Source: Ferdinandcohnia sp036962705 (GTDB lineage: Bacteria > Bacillota > Bacilli > Bacillales > Bacillaceae_L). Taken from it: 64,000 nt of DNA. The DNA is taken from positions 292,661-356,660 of the forward strand of contig NZ_JBALOQ010000003.1 of NCBI RefSeq assembly GCF_036962705.1, given 5' to 3'. The notes beneath the pieces are model-generated. The model had not been told where the DNA came from. It did no database searches and worked only from the letters and a program-made list of their open reading frames with translations. Positions 33,946 to 42,473 of the stretch are shown here, in pieces. Made by a program: the position numbers and the translations under genes. Position 1 is the stretch's first letter. The number at the start of each line of letters is the position of its first letter.

Positions 33946-35640
33946 TTATTTAGTAGCAGTTTTATAGTTTATAGCTTGCTCCTCTGGAATTGTGGCAAGA
34001 CCCCTTGCCAAGTCGGGAGAAACGACAGTACTATCCGTTTCTACATTAACCAGTGCTGGGACCCCGGCTTGGATGGATCTTTGTAGAGCAGCTGGTAGTT
34101 GCGACAGCTCTGTTACCCATTCTCCATGTCCCCCAAATGCTTCCATGATTAAGTCGTAGCGTGTCGAATTTAACGTAGTTCCAACTGTGTATTCTGGACC
34201 ATAGTCTAATTCCATTGCTTTTCTTTCAATATTCCAGCCGGCATTGTTGCTAACAACGATCACGATTGGAATTTGGTGTCTTATCGCAGTATCTAATTCC
34301 GCTAAGGTAAACCCTAATGAGCCATCACCCGTTACCAATATGACTGGTGATTCGGGACGGGCAATTTTGGCTGCAATAGCTGCGGGAACGCCAATACCAA
34401 TTGTGCCTAATGCTCCTGGATCTACATAATGTCCTGGCAAGTCACGACCAAATGCAAGTCTGCTATAGGAAAGAATATCTCCTCCATCAGCAACAATGGT
34501 TGTATCCTTCGTCACAAACTTATTTACTTCGTAACAAAGACGAAGTGGATGAATTGGCGAATTTGTCAATTCAGCTGTTTGCTTTTCCAATTTTTCCCTG
34601 TTACTCTGATCCTTTGTTTGCAGCTTCTGAACCCATGAAGTAAACTGTTGAGATACATCAGGTCCATCTTGTAATGCCGTATCCAGCTCCATGACGAATT
34701 TTCGAACATCACTAAATACAGGCACATCAATTGGACGAGTTCTGGCGATTTCAGTTGGATCCGTATCTACCTGAACGAATATAGAATCCTTTGAGAACCT
34801 TGGCTCTAAACCATAACCTAAAATAAAGTTAAGTCGTGCACCAAGAATAATAACAACATCTGCATTTGCCATTGCAAGTGATCGAGCTGCTCCTATATGT
34901 AATGAGTGTGTATCTGGAAATACACCTTTGTTTAGAGATGTCGTCAAAACCGGTACTCCATGACGCTCTGCAAAATCAATCAATGCTTGGTGAGCACCAG
35001 AAAAGAACGTACCACCTCCGGCAATGATTAAAGGTCTTTCTGCATTCTGTAGAATGGATGCAACTTTTTGGACAGACGACAGTTCAGGAGCTGGAGGGTC
35101 GACAACTAAAGTTTCGCTTACCTGTTCCAACCACTCTGGGTCTGCCTCTGCTTTAAACACACTTGTCGGAAAATCTAAAAATACAGGACCTGGCTTCCCA
35201 CTACTAGTTGTTTGAAATGCTCTGTTTACCCACATAGGGATTTTCTTCGAATCCAAAATAAGCTCTGCAAATTTTGTGATTGGTTTCATGATGCCTACTT
35301 GATCAACTTCCTGCATGGCCCCCATTCCCATTTGAGGAATAGGTGAATGTGCTCCAATTACAATCATTGGTGTGGCGGCCTGAAAAGCTGTAGCGACGCC
35401 GGTTGTTGTGTTTGTTACCCCAGGACCAGCCGTAGCTAATATAACAGCAGGCTGCCCAGTAAGACGGGCCCATGAATAGGCCATATAAGCGGCAGCTTCT
35501 TCATGCCGTACATCGACAATACGGATTCCATAGTCAATCAACGCCTTGTATACGAAACTAATGTGTCCACCATTTAGCGAAAAGACCTGTCGTACTCCCT
35601 TTTTATAGAGAGCCGCAACAAGTAGCTCAGCTCCATTCAT
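33946..35640 (-). CDS. ThDP-dependent enzyme of the acetolactate synthase / benzaldehyde lyase / 2-hydroxyacyl-CoA lyase superfamily
   Basis: Thiamine diphosphate enzyme of about 564 residues with the three-domain layout (Pyr 1-165, central 190-325, PP 370-540). RHEEAAAYMA carries the cofactor-activating Glu47, and GDG followed about 28 residues later by NNAGW is the ThDP-Mg motif. The NGGHI segment has a His at a position where benzaldehyde lyase has its active-site His. There is no small regulatory subunit gene, which argues against biosynthetic acetolactate synthase. GGAGGG lies 6 bases before the ATG at 35640; the open frame begins at an earlier TTG. The reaction is likely C-C cleavage or ligation of a 2-hydroxy or 2-oxo acid. 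Confidence 0.82.
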   Translation of the reverse strand: MNGAELLVAALYKKGVRQVFSLNGGHISFVYKALIDYGIRIVDVRHEEAAAYMAYSWARLTGQPAVILATAGPGVTNTTTGVATAFQAATPMIVIGAHSPIPQMGMGAMQEVDQVGIMKPITKFAELILDSKKIPMWVNRAFQTTSSGKPGPVFLDFPTSVFKAEADPEWLEQVSETLVVDPPAPELSSVQKVASILQNAERPLIIAGGGTFFSGAHQALIDFAERHGVPVLTTSLNKGVFPDTHSLHIGAARSLAMANADVVIILGARLNFILGYGLEPRFSKDSIFVQVDTDPTEIARTRPIDVPVFSDVRKFVMELDTALQDGPDVSQQFTSWVQKLQTKDQSNREKLEKQTAELTNSPIHPLRLCYEVNKFVTKDTTIVADGGDILSYSRLAFGRDLPGHYVDPGALGTIGIGVPAAIAAKIARPESPVILVTGDGSLGFTLAELDTAIRHQIPIVIVVSNNAGWNIERKAMELDYGPEYTVGTTLNSTRYDLIMEAFGGHGEWVTELSQLPAALQRSIQAGVPALVNVETDSTVVSPDLARGLATIPEEQAINYKTATK

Positions 35641-36034
35641 TCGTTTTCCCTCCAAAGTTTATAATTAATATTACATTGATAACAAATTCTGGTTCGATTT
35701 ATAAACACTTTTCAATTTTCAATACCTACGTTTTTATCAATTGTGACTTACATGAAGATTCACCTCCCTACAAGTAAATACCTGCTTATCCAAGCATTCT
35801 TTTTTACCCTTAACTAACAGTAAAATTAAACTTGATTTTCTTACCTCTTATATATACTTGTAAATTTAGGTCCGCTATTTTTTGTGAATTTCGAGTTTTC
35901 CGATAATTTACGCCATAAAAATACTTTGATGTGTGAGTAAGTTTCTCATCGTTGCGGTTTACTCCTTTGTAAACGTTTTCAGCATCCCTGAAACATCTGG
36001 ACCATTGTTTTCGATTTCGAGTAGATTTGAGCAA
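35641..36034. other. Leader region of the ThDP enzyme operon
   Basis: Holds a perfect cre site at 35968-35981 and the presumed promoter. A 74-codon frame at 35810-36034 has no ribosome site and unusual composition, so I do not call it a gene. Confidence 0.55.
35968..35981. promoter_or_regulatory. cre site
   Basis: TGTAAACGTTTTCA matches the CcpA consensus at every fixed position. It lies 328 bases before the ThDP enzyme start and 54 bases inside the spacer after lrgB. Confidence 0.65.
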
Positions 36035-36736
36035 TTATACAATTGTCTTAAACCATATTGATAGAATTGGAGTTAAGAAGCTTGTAATAGTCCCAGTAAT
36101 AATAAATGCAATACTGCTAATTGCTCCGGTTAATTCCCCCTCTTCCATGGCACGTGCTGCTCCCATTCCATGATATGAAACACCTGTAACTAACCCTCTT
36201 GAAATAGGATCTTTAATTGAGAAACGATCCATAAAATATCCGACAGTTATAAATCCAAAAATTCCAGTGAAATAGGTTGCTCCGACAGTAATGGAGGGGT
36301 CTCCTCCCATAATCTTAGATAGTTCCATCGCTATAGGGGTCGTGACATGCTTCGGTACGATCGAGTACACCAAACTTGAAGGAAATCCTGCAGCGAAAAA
36401 TAGCAAAAAATTACTTAAGATAGCGGTAATGGAACCAACGAAAGTGCCTAAGAAGATTGCTTTCTTAAATTTTATTAAAATAGCTATATTTTTCTTGATA
36501 GGTACTGCTAGTGAAATGACAGCTGGACCTAAAAACCAAGATATGAGTTTTCCTCCCTCATAATAGTCTTCATATGGAAAATTAAATCCTATTAAAACAA
36601 AGCCTACCATCAAAATGCTTAATAGCATTGGACTCGTCAATAAACTAGTGAACTTTCCATGTACCCAAACAGAAATGCAATACACACTTACTGTTAATAT
36701 CAATCCAAAACCAATAGTGTAAGGATGTATATCCAT
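36035..36736 (-). CDS. LrgB/CidB family membrane protein
   Basis: Multipass protein of 233 residues with seven to eight hydrophobic helices. YSIVPKHVTTPIAMELSKIMGG and the TGVSYHGMGAARAMEEGE loop are conserved LrgB features. The family includes the Bacillus pyruvate facilitator subunit PftA and the plant glycolate/glycerate carrier PLGG1, so an organic-acid transport role suits this setting better than the older murein hydrolase regulator label. It follows the LrgA gene by 9 bases. Confidence 0.88.
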   Translation of the reverse strand: MDIHPYTIGFGLILTVSVYCISVWVHGKFTSLLTSPMLLSILMVGFVLIGFNFPYEDYYEGGKLISWFLGPAVISLAVPIKKNIAILIKFKKAIFLGTFVGSITAILSNFLLFFAAGFPSSLVYSIVPKHVTTPIAMELSKIMGGDPSITVGATYFTGIFGFITVGYFMDRFSIKDPISRGLVTGVSYHGMGAARAMEEGELTGAISSIAFIITGTITSFLTPILSIWFKTIV

Positions 36737-36745
36737 TCTTTACAG

Positions 36746-37141
36746 TCACCCTTCCACTTTTGGGTTATTATTTAGTTGTTTTCTATCCTTCTGCATGTAA
36801 ATGGATGTAATAGCTGTTAATGACATGACCATAATAGTAGAAATTAAAAACATTAATAGCAACATAACCCCGTTATTTTTTAAAATATCTCCAGAATAAA
36901 ACAAGGCTACTCCATCAGGTACGAACATAATGGGCATTAACTTAATTAAACATTGAGATCCATCTTCAATAAAATGTAGTGGAATAATATCTGTTATTAA
37001 TAAAATTGCTAGAAGTACCATTCCCAATACACTTGCAGGGATCGGAATATGAAACCAAGCAACTATTTGCTGCACCAGCGAATAAAAAATACAAAGCACC
37101 GAGATTTGCAAGGGGATTAGCAAAAATTTAAGTATTCTCAT
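36746..37141 (-). CDS. LrgA/CidA family membrane protein
   Basis: Holin-like protein of 131 residues with four hydrophobic helices and the typical IPIPASVLGMVLL and LMPIMFVPDGVALF segments. It is paired with LrgB, as is usual. The operator palindrome centred at 37195, 54 bases upstream of the ATG, ties this pair to the FadR-type regulon that also covers lutABC. Transport of pyruvate, lactate or another small hydroxy acid is the working guess. Confidence 0.88.
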   Translation of the reverse strand: MRILKFLLIPLQISVLCIFYSLVQQIVAWFHIPIPASVLGMVLLAILLITDIIPLHFIEDGSQCLIKLMPIMFVPDGVALFYSGDILKNNGVMLLLMFLISTIMVMSLTAITSIYMQKDRKQLNNNPKVEG

Positions 37142-37185
37142 ACACTTTTCCTTCCAATTAAAGTGACTTATTATATTCCGATGAG

Positions 37186-37204
37186 CTAGTCATCAGATGA
37201 CTAG
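37186..37204. promoter_or_regulatory. FadR-type operator upstream of lrgAB
   Basis: CTAGTCATCAGATGACTAG is a perfect 19-bp palindrome about a single central A. Its core GTCATC-N-GATGAC is the same as that of the operator before lutA. Confidence 0.8.
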
Positions 37205-37305
37205 TATAATGTGAATATAAAATTTTTCAAAATTAAATCAAAGGAAAAAACAAGCTTTTATTGAATTCCTGCTCAATCAGAAGAAATTCGTTTTCCTAGT
37301 CATAA

Positions 37306-38271
37306 TTAAACCCTTAGATCTGGTTTTTCGATTTTTTTGCCAAGATAATCGACAATACCCATTGCACTAATAGGCAATTCGATTTTCAAGTAATCGTAAA
37401 TTTGATGTGATTCAGGTACTCCTAGCTTCGTTAATTCACCTTTAATAAGATTAAATATTTGTTCACCAATCCATGTGTAGTCCTTATTTAGTTGGACTGC
37501 TTTTTCCCCAATTTCTACATAAAGCGGTACCCATGACTTTATTTGTTTATACACTTCTTCTACATCTGAGGTAGCACCAAAATGTCCAAAATAAATGCGG
37601 TCTACATTCATATTCTTTATTCTTTCAAGAGAATGAAGTGTCGCATCTGGTTTAAATTGATTCGGAGAAGTTAATGGGATATAAAGTTTAATCCCTATGT
37701 CTGCTAGAACTTCTTCACAGTTCATTCCAATTGTATCACCCGTAAATATTCCATTACTAACGGAATCTAAAATACAAAAATGATGATCACAGTGCCCCTG
37801 AGTATCAAAGAAAGTCAATGTGCGATTCCTCCCGATCTGCAATGTTTCACCATCTTCTTTAATGATGATTTTCTCTTCTGGCACGGGCAGAATTGGTTCA
37901 AAAAGGCGGTCAAAATCATCGCCATAAACTGCTTTTGCCCCTAATTTTAGCCTAGAGGGGTCCATTAAGTGACGAGCACCTTTAGGATGTACAAAAACGG
38001 TTGCATTTGGACAATCTTGCAACAATATACCCACTCCTCCTGAATGGTCAAGGTGAATATGAGTGACAATAATATTCTTCACATTTTGTGGATCAATTTC
38101 TAATTCTTTTAATCCATTTAATATATGAGGCAAGGACATGCTAGAACCCGTCTCCACTAGTGTAATGTCATCCTCATTAATTACATATGTACCTGACCGA
38201 TTTGATAATCCTAGGTCATAAACATCGATTAGATGAATACGATCGCCAAGATCATGTATTTTATTTGTCAT
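37306..38271 (-). CDS. MBL-fold metallohydrolase
   Basis: Metallo-beta-lactamase-fold hydrolase of about 321 residues. THIHLDHSGG provides the HxHxDH metal site near residue 70, FVHPKGARHL follows, DTQGHCDHHFC the next ligand region, and FTGDTIGMN the bridging Asp. The C-terminal 90 residues form a helical extension. The frame is open to 38301, but GGAG lies 6 bases before the ATG at 38271. As the last gene after the SDR it may hydrolyse a CoA thioester, lactone or ester from the pathway. Confidence 0.82.
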   Translation of the reverse strand: MTNKIHDLGDRIHLIDVYDLGLSNRSGTYVINEDDITLVETGSSMSLPHILNGLKELEIDPQNVKNIIVTHIHLDHSGGVGILLQDCPNATVFVHPKGARHLMDPSRLKLGAKAVYGDDFDRLFEPILPVPEEKIIIKEDGETLQIGRNRTLTFFDTQGHCDHHFCILDSVSNGIFTGDTIGMNCEEVLADIGIKLYIPLTSPNQFKPDATLHSLERIKNMNVDRIYFGHFGATSDVEEVYKQIKSWVPLYVEIGEKAVQLNKDYTWIGEQIFNLIKGELTKLGVPESHQIYDYLKIELPISAMGIVDYLGKKIEKPDLRV

Positions 38272-38402
38272 ATTTATCTCCATTCCCTCTGCTTCGCCCA
38301 AGGTATAGATGCAATAAAATACGTTTTCCCCTCAGTGAATTTTTATTACTCTACTGTCACTACCCATTCGGCTAATACGTCACTTTTGGGGTGGAAGTAT
38401 TT

Positions 38403-39161
38403 TTATAGATGTGGCCAAATGCCACCTGAAACCGGTATGATATGCCCAGTAATAAAAGCTGACTCATCACTGGCTAAAAATAGAGCTGTATTGGCGACAT
38501 CCATTGGTTTACCTAGCCTCCGCAATAATGTATTATTCCGATATTCTTCAAGGGTTTCACTGTCCATTCTCTCTACGACTGAAGTTTGAATTAATCCCGG
38601 AGCTATACAATTAACATTAATAGCAGGACTTAGTTCCTTAGCAGCCGTTTTCGTAAATGAAGCCACTCCTGCCTTCGCAGCACCATAATCTGCGTATCCT
38701 TTGTCCCCTGCAAAATGAATAGTAGAGATATTGACGATTTTTCCATACCCATTTTGCAGCATGTTTGGCGCGATTAATTTTGTACAATTAAAAGTTCCCT
38801 TTAAATTGAGTTCCATCGTATTATCCCAGCGTTCGCCATCAATTTCAAAAATCGATTTATTCATAATTGAATCACGGATTCCACCAACGACATTCACTAG
38901 AATATCTAGTTTCGGAAATCTATTAATTGCCTCTTCCACTACTTGCTTAACTTCCTCAAAATCAAGGACATTTGCCCTTATCGCCAGAACCTGGTCGGCA
39001 TCCAGCCATTCAAGTAATTTTTCTCTTGTTTGATTTAACCTATTCTGAGAAATATCGGTAATCACTAATTGTGCGCCCTCTTCGGCAAATCGTAAAGCGA
39101 TTGCTTCCCCCATTGGGCCACCAGCACCAGTTATGAACGCAACTTTATCATTAAGTCTCAA
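38403..39161 (-). CDS. Short-chain dehydrogenase/reductase
   Basis: NAD(P)-dependent SDR of about 252 residues. TGAGGPMGEA near residue 12 is the cofactor loop, the NVVGG segment follows, and YADYGAAKAG supplies the catalytic Tyr and Lys, with a Ser in the preceding strand (VNISTIHF). The start is a TTG at 39161, 6 bases after GGGGAG; the longer open frame to 39227 has no such site. It probably oxidises the alcohol made by the P450 or reduces a keto intermediate. Confidence 0.85.
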   Translation of the reverse strand: MRLNDKVAFITGAGGPMGEAIALRFAEEGAQLVITDISQNRLNQTREKLLEWLDADQVLAIRANVLDFEEVKQVVEEAINRFPKLDILVNVVGGIRDSIMNKSIFEIDGERWDNTMELNLKGTFNCTKLIAPNMLQNGYGKIVNISTIHFAGDKGYADYGAAKAGVASFTKTAAKELSPAINVNCIAPGLIQTSVVERMDSETLEEYRNNTLLRRLGKPMDVANTALFLASDESAFITGHIIPVSGGIWPHL

Positions 39162-39367
39162 TTGAATCTCCCCATAATAAGTAGTCTTTGATATTGGCTC
39201 TTCCTTGTTATTTTCCAAATACAACAAAGTAACGAACTTAAAACGAGGACCAGCGCCAGATAAATTTTGATGGTTATTTTTTGTGTTGCTGACTGATCCA
39301 CAACTTTTTAGTGCATTGTAATAAATGCCCAGAGTAACCGATCATTTCACTGGTCCTCATATATAAA

Positions 39368-39559
39368 TTACTCGTCTTCCTCGATTATTATTGCACCAAC
39401 AGGGCAATTCTCTTCAGCCTCGCGGATTGAATCGAGTAATTTGGGATCTGGATTATAGGCTTGTGACTTACCATCTTCTCCAAATTTGAAAGCTTCTGAT
39501 ACGATTCCGATACACATTCCATTACCTATGCAGGCGTCTTTATTAACTGTAACCTTCAT
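39368..39559 (-). CDS. [3Fe-4S]-type ferredoxin
   Basis: Electron carrier of 63 residues. Cysteines in ACIGNGMC and ENCPVGA give three ligands (Cys10, Cys16, Cys52), with no Cys in the middle position, which is the pattern of single-cluster [3Fe-4S] ferredoxins that serve P450s. It follows the P450 gene by 49 bases and is its likely redox partner. No ferredoxin reductase gene is in the window, so a housekeeping reductase must supply electrons. Confidence 0.92.
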   Translation of the reverse strand: MKVTVNKDACIGNGMCIGIVSEAFKFGEDGKSQAYNPDPKLLDSIREAEENCPVGAIIIEEDE

Positions 39560-39608
39560 GAAGAATTCCCCCCATTCTAATAAGAATTAAAACTATTTTC
39601 ATAGAAAT

Positions 39609-40817
39609 CTAGTCTACTTTTATATGAACATCAAGTGATTTTAAAAGGCGTCCTACAATTGTCGATTCCCAGCTTAATTGTTCTTCATTTGCTAATTCCA
39701 AATGAGTGATTCTTTGCAATAAGGAGTTGACAGCAACTTTTACTTCTAATCGTGCTAATTGATTTCCTAGACAATAGTGAGATCCAGTACCAAATCCAAG
39801 ATGCGGATTCGGTTGCCTAGTGATATCCAATTGATCTGGATTATCAAATTTTTCCTCATCCCGATTAGCAGCTCCATTTACAAGTAGTAGTCTTTCACCT
39901 TTTTTAATGATTTTATTTCGAATTTCGATGTCTTCTTTTGCAACGCGAACTACTGCTTTAGCAGCCCCATCATAACGAATAAACTCCTCTACAGCTGAGT
40001 CAATTAATGATGGGTTCTCTTTTAGCAATTGCAATTGAGAAGGGTTTTTAAGAAGAGCTAGTACACTACTCGCAATCATACCTGTTGTTGTTTCATGTCC
40101 AGCCTGAAACAAAAGAATAGCCTGAGCAATTAATTCTTCATCACTTAAAATTCCTCCCTCATTTGCTTCAATAAGGGAACTAATCAGATCTGATCCTGGT
40201 TCTCTCTTTCTTTCTTCGAATTTTTCTTCAAAGTAAGCCGACATCTCTTTAACAGCGTGATACGCAATGATGTGTCGATCTTTTACTGATAAATCAATGA
40301 AAACTAAAGTATTCAGATCATGTGTCCAGGTTTTGATTTTGTCAAAATCCTCCGTTGGTAACCCCATCATAGAAGAAAGAACATTTGACGGAATTGAGAA
40401 TGCATAGTCAGAAACAACATCTATATTTTGTCTATCTTTAATTTCATCGATTGCTTGATCGACTATTTTTTGTATTGTTTCCCTCATTGCCCCGATCACT
40501 CGAGGAGAAAATGCCTTTTGTAATACCCTGCGAACACGAGTATGATTTGGGGGATCAATTAACGGCATCCATTTTTTCATTACCTCAGCAACGTATTGTC
40601 CCTCAGTTGGCATTTTATCCATTATTTGTTTGCTAATACGATCCGCGGAAATTCGAGGATCTTGTAACAATGCATACACATCATCATATTTTGTGATGAT
40701 CCACCCTTTCCAACGATCGTTCCAATATACAGGATCATCATCACGGATTTGTTTAAAATATGAATATGGATCATTAACTGCTTGTGGATCTAATAGGTCA
40801 TTAGTAATTGTAATCAT
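39609..40817 (-). CDS. Cytochrome P450
   Basis: Soluble bacterial P450 monooxygenase of 402 residues. The oxygen-binding I-helix motif is AGHETTT, the ExxR pair lies in EEFIRYD, and the heme loop GFGTGSHYCLGNQ puts the thiolate at Cys349. The open frame extends to 40874, but AAGGAGG lies 7 bases before the ATG at 40817, leaving a 29-base gap to the thiolase gene. With the ferredoxin next to it, this is a class I system. Placement among CoA-ester enzymes suggests hydroxylation of a fatty, terpenoid or alicyclic acid. Confidence 0.92.
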   Translation of the reverse strand: MITITNDLLDPQAVNDPYSYFKQIRDDDPVYWNDRWKGWIITKYDDVYALLQDPRISADRISKQIMDKMPTEGQYVAEVMKKWMPLIDPPNHTRVRRVLQKAFSPRVIGAMRETIQKIVDQAIDEIKDRQNIDVVSDYAFSIPSNVLSSMMGLPTEDFDKIKTWTHDLNTLVFIDLSVKDRHIIAYHAVKEMSAYFEEKFEERKREPGSDLISSLIEANEGGILSDEELIAQAILLFQAGHETTTGMIASSVLALLKNPSQLQLLKENPSLIDSAVEEFIRYDGAAKAVVRVAKEDIEIRNKIIKKGERLLLVNGAANRDEEKFDNPDQLDITRQPNPHLGFGTGSHYCLGNQLARLEVKVAVNSLLQRITHLELANEEQLSWESTIVGRLLKSLDVHIKVD

Positions 40818-40846
40818 TAAAAATTCCTCCTTAAAATAATCTAATT

Positions 40847-42007
40847 TTATTTTCCTAAAATAATGATGGAGCAAATGTTACCACTTAAGTTCGAAATACC
40901 TCCACCGCCCATCGTCTCTGCGACACCGACAAGAGGAAGTCTTCCGTTTTTCTCTATTTGTCTTTTTTCTGCTCTACCGTGAAGCTGCAAATAGATCTCA
41001 TACAGCTGTGCTATGCCTGTTGCTGCTAATGGGTGACCTTTGGATAACAATCCTCCACTTGTATTCACTGGTTTAGCTCCAGTTAATTCGGTTACTCCAT
41101 CACTAAGCAATTTCCCACTTTCACCAGGCTTGCAAAATTGTAGACCCTCATAAGCTAAAAGCTCAGCTATCGGATAAGCATCATGCACCTCAGCAAAATC
41201 AATGTCATCAGGTCCTAACCCTGCTGCTTCATAGGCTTTAGAAACAGTCTTATTAATTAGCTTTTGACTCCAAACGCTTTCTTCAGGTTCGTAAACGGCA
41301 TCTCCACTTATCAACACTGAACTCTTTATAGTAACAGGATTTAAAATTCCTAGTTTTTTTGCATAATCCTTTGACACTATTATTGCAGCTGCTGCACCAT
41401 CACCAATAGGACAGCATTCTAATAGTTTAATAGGGTCTGCGATTGGTCTTGATGACATAATTTCTTCAAGGGTCATGCTCTTACGATATTGAGATTTTGG
41501 ATTTAATGTTCCATTATAGTGATTCTTGACCGATACTTGAGCAAGTTGTTCTTCAGTTATGCCATAAAGATCCATATATCTACGACTCATTAATGCATAC
41601 TGTGCTGGTAAAATTAAACCCTGACTAACTTCATAATCTTCGTAATTTAAGGGTAGCGGCCCGCTAATACTTGTTGATAATTGTTCAATACCAACAGCTA
41701 GAGCAACGTCTATGACTCCCATTGACACTTGCAGCCATGCTTCCCGAAAAGCTGTCGAACCACTAGCGCAAGCGTTTTCAACATTTGTTACAGGGATTCC
41801 TGTTAAACCAATTTCCATTAATATTTTTTGACCAATCCCCATCTCTCCGTAAACGCTTCCGATAAATGCAGCTTCAATTCCTTGTTTTTCGATCCCGCTA
41901 TCTTTCAAAGCTTCAATTATTGCAGTGTACCCCAGTTTACTAATAGGCGTTTCTGGGAATTTTCCAAATGGTGTCATTCCCATTCCAATTACCGCAACTT
42001 CTCTCAT
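40847..42007 (-). CDS. Thiolase-fold acyl-CoA acetyltransferase (SCP-x/lipid-transfer type)
   Basis: Thiolase-superfamily protein of 386 residues. NACASGSTA near residue 86 carries the acyl-accepting Cys, and GHPLAATG near the C-terminus the catalytic His. The usual C-terminal CxG is not evident (GGGGISN in its place), as in the non-decarboxylating SCP-x and Ltp groups. The partner DUF35 gene lies 12 bases upstream; such pairs perform thiolysis or retro-aldol cleavage in degradation of branched or cyclic side chains. GGAGGTG precedes the ATG at 42007. Confidence 0.87.
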   Translation of the reverse strand: MREVAVIGMGMTPFGKFPETPISKLGYTAIIEALKDSGIEKQGIEAAFIGSVYGEMGIGQKILMEIGLTGIPVTNVENACASGSTAFREAWLQVSMGVIDVALAVGIEQLSTSISGPLPLNYEDYEVSQGLILPAQYALMSRRYMDLYGITEEQLAQVSVKNHYNGTLNPKSQYRKSMTLEEIMSSRPIADPIKLLECCPIGDGAAAAIIVSKDYAKKLGILNPVTIKSSVLISGDAVYEPEESVWSQKLINKTVSKAYEAAGLGPDDIDFAEVHDAYPIAELLAYEGLQFCKPGESGKLLSDGVTELTGAKPVNTSGGLLSKGHPLAATGIAQLYEIYLQLHGRAEKRQIEKNGRLPLVGVAETMGGGGISNLSGNICSIIILGK

Positions 42008-42019
42008 TTGTTTCACCTC

Positions 42020-42400
42020 CTAGATTAATTTAAATTCAAATGAGTTTATTGTTTCTCCACTTTTTGTAGTGAAGGTAGTTCGAACTGCTTTCACACGTTG
42101 GTCGCTGCTAAGTTGTTGGTTCTCGTCATTTACCCTAGCTAAAAGACGGACGCCATCATCTAAGTCAACAAAGGCTAGTGTATATGGTGCTTTATATAAC
42201 GGTGAATCTGTTTGAATCGTAGTATAGGAAAATATGCGTCCATATGAACTAATCTCAATATTCGTCAATGACTCCAAGCAATCCGCGCAAATTTCTTTTA
42301 ATGGAAAATATTTTCTTTCGCATTTAGGACATTGAGAACAGTTCAACTTAAGGTGATCGTCTTGGGAATCAGCGACAATCAGCTTTTCTAAGTTATACAT
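42020..42400 (-). CDS. Zn-ribbon OB-fold protein (DUF35 family)
   Basis: Protein of 126 residues with an N-terminal rubredoxin-like zinc ribbon (CPKCERKYFPLKEICADC) and a C-terminal OB fold (FSYTTIQTD, AFVDLDDGVRLLARV). DUF35 proteins act as essential partners of thiolase-fold enzymes, holding the acyl-CoA substrate. It lies directly upstream of the thiolase gene, which strongly supports complex formation. GGAGTG precedes the ATG. Confidence 0.9.
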   Translation of the reverse strand: MYNLEKLIVADSQDDHLKLNCSQCPKCERKYFPLKEICADCLESLTNIEISSYGRIFSYTTIQTDSPLYKAPYTLAFVDLDDGVRLLARVNDENQQLSSDQRVKAVRTTFTTKSGETINSFEFKLI

Positions 42401-42473
42401 TCAAATCACTCCATTTCATAAATTTCTGTTTAGTAGCCCATAAATCATTTTTTAGAGTATGTAGACTAGAAGA

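Noticed and set aside
33946..35640. Biosynthetic acetolactate synthase large subunit (ilvB)
   Set aside because: No ilvN or other branched-chain genes nearby, and the context is catabolic.
35810..36034. 74-codon minus-strand frame after lrgB
   Set aside because: No ribosome binding site, odd composition, overlaps a perfect cre site; best seen as leader DNA.
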